Of a stretch of 19,577 nt of DNA, positions 15,563-19,577 are shown one piece after another. The number at the start of each line of letters is the position of its first letter. Within the stretch, counting starts at the first letter, position 1. The notes under the pieces were generated by a model that did not search any database, had not been told where the DNA came from, and worked only from the letters and a program-made list of their open reading frames with translations. A program made the translations under genes and the position numbers. This stretch comes from Anaeromyxobacter dehalogenans (GTDB taxonomy: Bacteria; Myxococcota_A; UBA9042; DTJE01), in contig DYKK01000013.1 of the NCBI GenBank assembly GCA_020722625.1, positions 1 through 19,577 of the forward strand. Direction: 5' to 3'.

Positions 15563-18500
15563 CCGAAAACGCCTCGCGACGATAGTAGTTCAGTTGAGAT
15601 GAATTGAAGGAGTCCACGCGGAATCCAGGCGTGTACGCACTCGTCAGGTTCATCTTGCGCAGGCCCGCCGGGACCGGGGTGTGGCCGATCAGGGCCGCGA
15701 GGTCGGGGAGACGGACCTCGCGCGTGTCTCCCCCCGTCATCCCCAGCCAGAACGGGGAGCCCTTCTCGTCCGACAGGATGAACTGCTGGTGCGTGATGCG
15801 GGGCTGGCCCGGGAAGGACCACGCAAGCCCTTGACCCGACCAGGCCGAGCCGTCGGTGGGTTCCAGGATCGCCGGGAACGGGAGGAACCCGGGCAGCGCG
15901 ATGAATCGGCGTCCCGCCAGGACCGTGCGGCCCTGGAACATCGCCCCGGCCAGGAGGTCCACGGCGAGGTCCGGCCGGGACCGGTCCTCGAAGCCCGCGC
16001 CGTCGAAGAGGAGGACGGTCCCCGCCTCTCCGAACACGAGCACGCGGTCGGGTTCACGGACCAGGACGCCGTACAGGTCCGCCTCCGTCGGGGCCTGGAA
16101 GGCCTCGACGGATTCGGGCGTCCAGTGGACCAGGGTGCCTGCGGCCCCCGTGACCCAGGCGCCGCCGGCCCGATCCGGCTCCACCGCGAACAGGTCGCCG
16201 GGCACGGGCGTCGAGACCTCGAAAGCTCCCCCGGGCGGCCCGGTCACGACCGCGCCGGCCGCGCCCACCGCGACCAACATCCCGTCTTCCAGGCAGGCCA
16301 CGTCGTTCAGGACCACTCCGGACGGGAGGGGATCGGGCAGGAAGACCATGCCGTCGTATCGCAGCAAGAACGCGCCCCCCGCGACCACGACCTCGTCCGG
16401 GGTCCACCCGCACAGCCCGGGGAGGTCCACCGCGGCCCCGGTGGGGACCTCCTCGACGGCCCCGTCCTGGACGCGCCAGACCCCCCCGCGCTCCCCGGAG
16501 GCCCAGAACGTCTCGGCGTCCGAGGCCCACAGCGCGAGGATCGGCCGGTGCGTGTGGACCTTCCAGGCCTGGAACCCGCCGCCGTCGTCCCGCAGCACCG
16601 CCCCGGCGGACGTAACCGCGAGCACGCTCCCGTCCGGCAGGGCCTGCATCGCGGTCACCGCGTGGCGCAGGGAGGTCGGGACCTCGACGAATCCGGCCGC
16701 GTCCTCGACGAGCAGGGGCCAGGTCCCGGGCGGCGGCCTCGCCATCCCGAGGACCACCGCGTAGGGCATCCCGTCGCCGGTCTTCGCCGACGCCGTCACG
16801 TAGAACGAGTACCCGTTTCCCTGGAGCGGCCCCGCGAAGGACGCGGGCTGGTTCGCGAACCGCACCCGTCGAGGTCCGCTCGGCTGCGGGTTTTTCAGGA
16901 CCTCGAGCCACCCGTCCGACCCGAGGTCCCAGGCCCCGAGGAAGGCGGGTCCGTTCAGGTCCGCGGGGTCCGCGGGCAGGTCGGGCAACCCCACCCACAA
17001 CTCGCCGTCCATCTCGACGCCGAGGCCCAGTTCCACGCCCTCGATCGGGACCTCGGGGTCCGAGCACGACAGGCCCGGGGCGACCCCGAGGCGCAGGGGG
17101 ACCTCGCGGCCGAAGCCCGGGTCCACCACGGCCAGGACGCAGACCACCGCGAACCGCCCGGTGCGCGTCTGGATCTCGAAGCGGCCCTGGGCGTCCGCGC
17201 GGGCGCCCGGCCCGGGGGGGGGCGTGCCGCCGAACAGGCTGGTCGCGGTCGTGCCGCACTGGACGTAGGGCTCGCCCTCCACCCACGGCGGCTTCAGGAA
17301 GTACTTGTCGAAGTCGCGCACCCGGCCGCGCACCGTGCAGGTCCCGAGGTTCGCGCTCGGGGGAAGGCCGGGGTTTTCGGGCTGGCCCTGCGGGCTGACA
17401 TAGACGGTGATGTTGCGGGCGTCCGCGTCCGCGAGCGTGTAGGCGGTGTAGCCCTCCCGCGTCGCGGTCACGGCGACCGGGCCGCGCAGGTCGTCCGCCG
17501 AGAACGTGACCTGGCCTCGGTCGTCCGTGCGGCCCTGGAACGGCGAGTGCGGGTCGGCCCCGAGCATCGCGAAGGCCCCGGCCAGGCGCTGGCCGTTGTG
17601 CCCATCGAAGACCGTCACGTTCACATCGCCCCGGGCCGGCCCTCCCCACGTTCCTCCCCCCGACAGCGCGGGGTCGAAGTAGAAGAACCGGTGGTCGCCC
17701 ATGGCCGCGCCGTCGCCGAACACGGTCACCGGCGCGAAGCCTGTGGCCTCCGCCCTCGGGGCGCGGACCACCAGGGACACGGGCGATTCCACCGCCAGCA
17801 CCTGCGCGGGCGCCGGTCCGAAGAAGACGTGCGAGACCCGGTCGAGCCCGTGGCCGTAGATCCGGACGCGCCCTCCGCCCGCCCACGACCCCGTGTCCGG
17901 TTCCAGGGCGAGGACCGCGGTGACGCCGGGGTCGTACCGGAAGGCCCCCGGCAGGACGACCTCCCCGCCCGCCAGGCGGACCGCCACGTCCGCGGGGCCG
18001 GGGCTCCCGGGCGGGGTCACGGCGGTGACGAGCGTGGGGCTCTGGACCTGGACCTCGACCGCGGGCAGGGCCCCGACGCGCACCGCAAGCCCCGGGGCGA
18101 ACCCCTCGCCGGCGAGGGCCACCTTGGTGCCGCCGTCCGGGGGTCCGGACGCGGGGCTGACTGCGAACAGGCGCAGGGACGACGGGACGGGCTCGACGGG
18201 CGGGACGAGGTATTCGTAGGCGTCCGCCAGGGACACCTGCTCCCCGCCCGCCAGGGCGATCACGGACACGACGCCGGGCTCGTGCGGCGGGGCCACGGCC
18301 AGGGCCAGGGCGTCGTCCACGACCGTCGCCGCGATCGCGACCCGCCCGCCGAACAGGAAGGTCGGGGACTTCGAGAAGCCGGCGCCCCGGATGGCGACCG
18401 GGGTGCCGCCCGTGGACGGACCCGACGAGGGCTCGACCTGCGCCAGAGCCAGGTCGGACTCGTACCGGAAGGCCCCTGGCAGGACCGCCTCCCGGCCGTC

Positions 18501-18974
18501 CGCGGACAGGACTTGGACGTCCACGAGACCCGGAGGGTGCGGAGGGGCGGAGGCGTTCAGGAGGGTCTCGGACAGCACGAAGACCGCGGGGGACTTCGAG
18601 TCCCCGAACAGGACCTGGGTCCCCTCTGCGAACCCGCCGCCCGTCACGGTGACCGTGGTCAGTGCGTTCGCGGGTCCATGGTCCGGCGAGACCCCGGTGA
18701 CCACGAGTGGCGGGGGAGCGGGGGGAGGGGCGACATCCTCGGGTGCGCGGCCCAGGGCATCCGCCTCGGCGGCGGCCTCGTCCTGGAAGGGGGCGCTGTC
18801 GGGGGGCGGTCCGATGTCCGCGACGGCATCCGGGCCCCGGAAATCGGGCCGCAGGTCGTCCGGGGCACCGCCCGACCCCGGTGGGGCGCCAAGACACCCC
18901 AGGAAACCAGCGACCAGGATGGAAAGTCGTCGGGCCACGGCCAACCGTCCACCTTCTCGCAAGGATGGTAGCAT
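15540..18974 (-). CDS. Large lipoprotein with four IPT/TIG domains and a propeller-like region
   Basis: 1144 residues from ATG 18974. A signal ending in LVAGFLGC (Cys27) predicts lipidation. A Pro/Ala/Asp-rich linker follows to about residue 88, then four IPT/TIG Ig-like domains (about 90-171, 176-256, 269-348, 353-433) with repeated VxPxxGPxxGGTxVxIxGxGF patterns. A carboxypeptidase regulatory-like domain (about 449-528) comes next, then a Cys-containing beta-rich region (about 540-745). Repeats of the type LxxVxxxxxxxxxVxGxxGxxxxxxG (about 763-1028) suggest a beta-propeller of the YCF48/Kelch kind, and a final Ig-like domain closes the protein. It is probably exposed at the outer membrane or surface. 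Alternative starts are GTG 19025 (poor SD) and GTG 18938, which has AAGGTGGA upstream and gives the compact signal MARRLSILVAGFLGC. The stop lies at the mocA start, so co-transcription with the hydroxylases is possible. The ligand is unknown. Confidence 0.85.
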   Translation of the reverse strand: MLPSLREGGRLAVARRLSILVAGFLGCLGAPPGSGGAPDDLRPDFRGPDAVADIGPPPDSAPFQDEAAAEADALGRAPEDVAPPPAPPPLVVTGVSPDHGPANALTTVTVTGGGFAEGTQVLFGDSKSPAVFVLSETLLNASAPPHPPGLVDVQVLSADGREAVLPGAFRYESDLALAQVEPSSGPSTGGTPVAIRGAGFSKSPTFLFGGRVAIAATVVDDALALAVAPPHEPGVVSVIALAGGEQVSLADAYEYLVPPVEPVPSSLRLFAVSPASGPPDGGTKVALAGEGFAPGLAVRVGALPAVEVQVQSPTLVTAVTPPGSPGPADVAVRLAGGEVVLPGAFRYDPGVTAVLALEPDTGSWAGGGRVRIYGHGLDRVSHVFFGPAPAQVLAVESPVSLVVRAPRAEATGFAPVTVFGDGAAMGDHRFFYFDPALSGGGTWGGPARGDVNVTVFDGHNGQRLAGAFAMLGADPHSPFQGRTDDRGQVTFSADDLRGPVAVTATREGYTAYTLADADARNITVYVSPQGQPENPGLPPSANLGTCTVRGRVRDFDKYFLKPPWVEGEPYVQCGTTATSLFGGTPPPGPGARADAQGRFEIQTRTGRFAVVCVLAVVDPGFGREVPLRLGVAPGLSCSDPEVPIEGVELGLGVEMDGELWVGLPDLPADPADLNGPAFLGAWDLGSDGWLEVLKNPQPSGPRRVRFANQPASFAGPLQGNGYSFYVTASAKTGDGMPYAVVLGMARPPPGTWPLLVEDAAGFVEVPTSLRHAVTAMQALPDGSVLAVTSAGAVLRDDGGGFQAWKVHTHRPILALWASDAETFWASGERGGVWRVQDGAVEEVPTGAAVDLPGLCGWTPDEVVVAGGAFLLRYDGMVFLPDPLPSGVVLNDVACLEDGMLVAVGAAGAVVTGPPGGAFEVSTPVPGDLFAVEPDRAGGAWVTGAAGTLVHWTPESVEAFQAPTEADLYGVLVREPDRVLVFGEAGTVLLFDGAGFEDRSRPDLAVDLLAGAMFQGRTVLAGRRFIALPGFLPFPAILEPTDGSAWSGQGLAWSFPGQPRITHQQFILSDEKGSPFWLGMTGGDTREVRLPDLAALIGHTPVPAGLRKMNLTSAYTPGFRVDSFNSSQLNYYRREAFSVGVTTFQ

Positions 18975-19030
18975 TTTCGTTCGTTCCGGGGTCCGTTCGG
19001 GCGAAGGGTCTGAGCGTGGATTCACCCCCG

Positions 19031-19057
19031 TGGAACCGCGAGTTCCAAGATTCGCGG
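19031..19057. other. Two mutually exclusive hairpins in the leader of the IPT/TIG gene
   Basis: TGGAAC (19031-19036) can pair with GTTCCA (19042-19047), loop of five. CCGCGA (19036-19041) can pair with TCGCGG (19052-19057), loop of ten. The stems share bases, so only one can form at a time. They lie about 57-83 bases before ATG 18974. Confidence 0.35.
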
Positions 19058-19098
19058 CTCGTCACCTCCCGACCCACTCCCGACACGAGGACGATTCC

Positions 19099-19124
19099 AG
19101 TGGACAGGTTCAGTGGACAGGTTC
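19099..19124. repeat. 13-base direct tandem repeat, two copies
   Basis: AGTGGACAGGTTC occurs at 19099-19111 and again at 19112-19124, followed by the partial AGTGAC. The copies are exact. Confidence 0.85.
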
Positions 19125-19125
19125 A

Positions 19126-19144
19126 GTGACAGCGTCAGTGTCAC
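19126..19144. repeat. Inverted repeat
   Basis: GTGACA (19126-19131), a seven-base spacer, and TGTCAC (19139-19144), a perfect 6-base inverted repeat directly after the 13-base tandem repeat. It could be an operator half-site pair or a hairpin. Confidence 0.4.
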
Positions 19145-19191
19145 GTGGGTCGCGAGGGGCGGGGCGTCAGGACGGATGCACGTGCCTCGCG

Positions 19192-19233
19192 ACACCGGAC
19201 CCCGGAGCCCGGACGCCGGACCCCGGAGCCCGG
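19192..19233. repeat. Heptanucleotide tandem repeat, six units
   Basis: Six consecutive 7-base units of the form ANNCCGG: ACACCGG, ACCCCGG, AGCCCGG, ACGCCGG, ACCCCGG, AGCCCGG. The period is exact over 42 bases, and units 2-3 recur as units 5-6. It ends 13 bases before repeat copy B. Confidence 0.85.
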
Positions 19234-19246
19234 CCTCCAGACGGGG

Positions 19247-19380
19247 CAAGTCGCGGCCGGCACGAAACCGCGACAGATCAGGGTGTTCCGCCGTTCCTTC
19301 GAGATCGGGATGGCTGATGTGGTGCGCGGAAAAGATTTGCATTCTGCCCGACGATTTGGGTATCCTTCTGCCACCCGTTG
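19247..19380 (+). repeat. Promoter-bearing repeat, copy B (upstream of the plus-strand lipoprotein)
   Basis: Copy B of the element at 6441-6573. The conserved 50-base block is 19247-19296, reading in the same direction relative to its gene as copy A. It contains a perfect 7-bp stem, GTCGCGG (19250-19256) with CCGCGAC (19268-19274); in copy A only the gene-distal arm (GTCGCGG in the sense direction) is conserved and it pairs with flanking DNA instead. The predicted -10 boxes start 65 bases from the block in both copies. The ATG is 126 bases from the block. Confidence 0.6.
19337..19366 (+). promoter_or_regulatory. Predicted promoter of the plus-strand lipoprotein
   Basis: TTGCAT (19337-19342), an 18-base spacer and TATCCT (19361-19366). 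Each hexamer alone is a moderate match. Support comes from the -10 lying at the same distance from the conserved repeat block as in copy A and from the AT-rich context. The predicted start of transcription is near 19373, giving a leader of about 50 bases. Confidence 0.45.
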
Positions 19381-19392
19381 GGGGTTGAACTG

Positions 19393-19404
19393 GTGGTTGA
19401 CCAC
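19393..19404. promoter_or_regulatory. Small palindrome in the lipoprotein leader
   Basis: GTGGT-TG-ACCAC, a 5-base inverted repeat with a two-base centre, lying between the predicted transcription start and the SD. It may be an operator or chance. Confidence 0.25.
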
Positions 19405-19410
19405 TCTTTC

Positions 19411-19419
19411 AGGAGGTGA
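19411..19419 (+). promoter_or_regulatory. Ribosome binding site of the plus-strand lipoprotein
   Basis: AGGAGGTGA is a full match to the usual anti-SD complement, three bases before ATG 19423 (about seven from the GGAGG core). It fixes the start and suggests strong translation. Confidence 0.85.
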
Positions 19420-19422
19420 ACG

Positions 19423-19577
19423 ATGAGGCTGGCGCTCAAGTTCCTGGGTTCGATCTCGCTCGCGGTGGCCCTGGTGGGCTTCCTCGCGTGCGGAGGGGGC
19501 GGCGGCGGCACCACGCCGGGCACGGACAACGGACCCGGCGTGGACACGCCCGACCCGGGTCCGCAGCCGGACACGAC
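19423..19577 (+). CDS. Predicted lipoprotein, N-terminal part (runs off the right edge)
   Basis: The only plus-strand gene visible, open to the window end (51 codons). It begins MRLALKFLGSISLAVALVGF and continues LAC, giving a basic n-region, a hydrophobic core and a lipobox (FLAC) with Cys at residue 23. Lipidation by signal peptidase II is expected. After the Cys comes a run of six Gly, and then a Thr/Pro/Gly/Asp-rich low-complexity linker, typical of surface lipoproteins of myxobacteria-like organisms. The mature domain lies beyond the window, so no function can be assigned. It is divergent from the IPT/TIG lipoprotein, and its upstream region carries repeat copy B. The near-perfect SD suggests high expression. 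Confidence 0.8.
   Translation, partial: MRLALKFLGSISLAVALVGFLACGGGGGGTTPGTDNGPGVDTPDPGPQPDT

Larger units (their letters stand above)
18975..19422. other. Divergent intergenic region rich in short repeats
   Basis: 448 bases between two divergent lipoprotein genes. From left to right it holds overlapping hairpins (19031-19057), a 13-base tandem repeat (19099-19124), an inverted repeat (19126-19144), six heptads (19192-19233), repeat copy B with a plus-strand promoter (19247-19380), a small palindrome (19393-19404) and an SD. I see no convincing promoter for the minus-strand gene and no coding frame. Confidence 0.7.

Noticed and set aside
19141..19404. Minus-strand 87-codon frame sharing ERRNT and GFVP with a plus-strand frame near 6524-6573
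   Set aside because: The shared residues come from the DNA repeat itself; copy A reads this way only inside an antisense frame that runs through another gene, so the repeat is better explained as regulatory DNA.
1..19577. CRISPR array, tRNA, rRNA, insertion sequence or integrase
   Set aside because: No regularly spaced long repeats, no cloverleaf or rRNA-like stretch, and no transposase or recombinase motif were found by eye.

Overview
The window is very GC-rich DNA from a free-living bacterium. Three things fit a Myxococcota or 'Deltaproteobacteria'-type genome: a GldA/GldF/GldG-type ABC exporter linked to a DUF4340 protein, lipoproteins with Gly/Pro/Asp-rich linkers, and a large lipoprotein with IPT/TIG domains. 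This placement is inferred from gene content and base composition, not from a marker gene.

Layout. All genes but the last are on the minus strand, so they are transcribed from right to left. On the left (1-6403) lies the operon ATPase > ABC-2 permease > GldG-like protein > DUF4340 protein. It is followed by a short coding-like tail and the start of a lipoprotein cut by the window edge. In the middle and right (6660-18974) lies a long, tightly packed gene string. It starts with a very large IPT/TIG lipoprotein, then a MocA-like molybdopterin nucleotidyltransferase, then two complete molybdenum hydroxylases of the xanthine dehydrogenase family with an XdhC-type maturation protein between them. 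Gene order within the hydroxylase part is mocA, Mo subunit 1, Fe-S subunit 1, xdhC, FAD subunit 1, Mo subunit 2, FAD subunit 2, Fe-S subunit 2. Most junctions are 4-base ATGA or GTGA stop/start overlaps, so translation is probably coupled. The exceptions are a 9-base gap before Mo subunit 2 and a 70-base gap, holding a hairpin and T-run, before the last Fe-S gene. At the far right a plus-strand lipoprotein gene with a near-perfect ribosome binding site starts and runs off the end.

How the genes work together. The hydroxylases would be cytoplasmic Mo/Fe-S/FAD enzymes (no export signals seen) that hydroxylate an N-heterocycle, possibly a purine. MocA would make the cytosine dinucleotide form of the Mo cofactor, and XdhC would sulfurate and insert it. 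The Gld-type operon would encode an ABC exporter of unknown cargo with two large membrane-anchored partners.

The most notable non-coding signal is a pair of related promoter regions, one before the ABC ATPase gene and one before the plus-strand lipoprotein. They share a 50-base block (39/50 identical by hand alignment) in the same orientation relative to the gene. The blocks begin 120 and 126 bases before the start codons, and the predicted -10 boxes fall at exactly the same distance from the block. This looks like a dispersed promoter module or operator.
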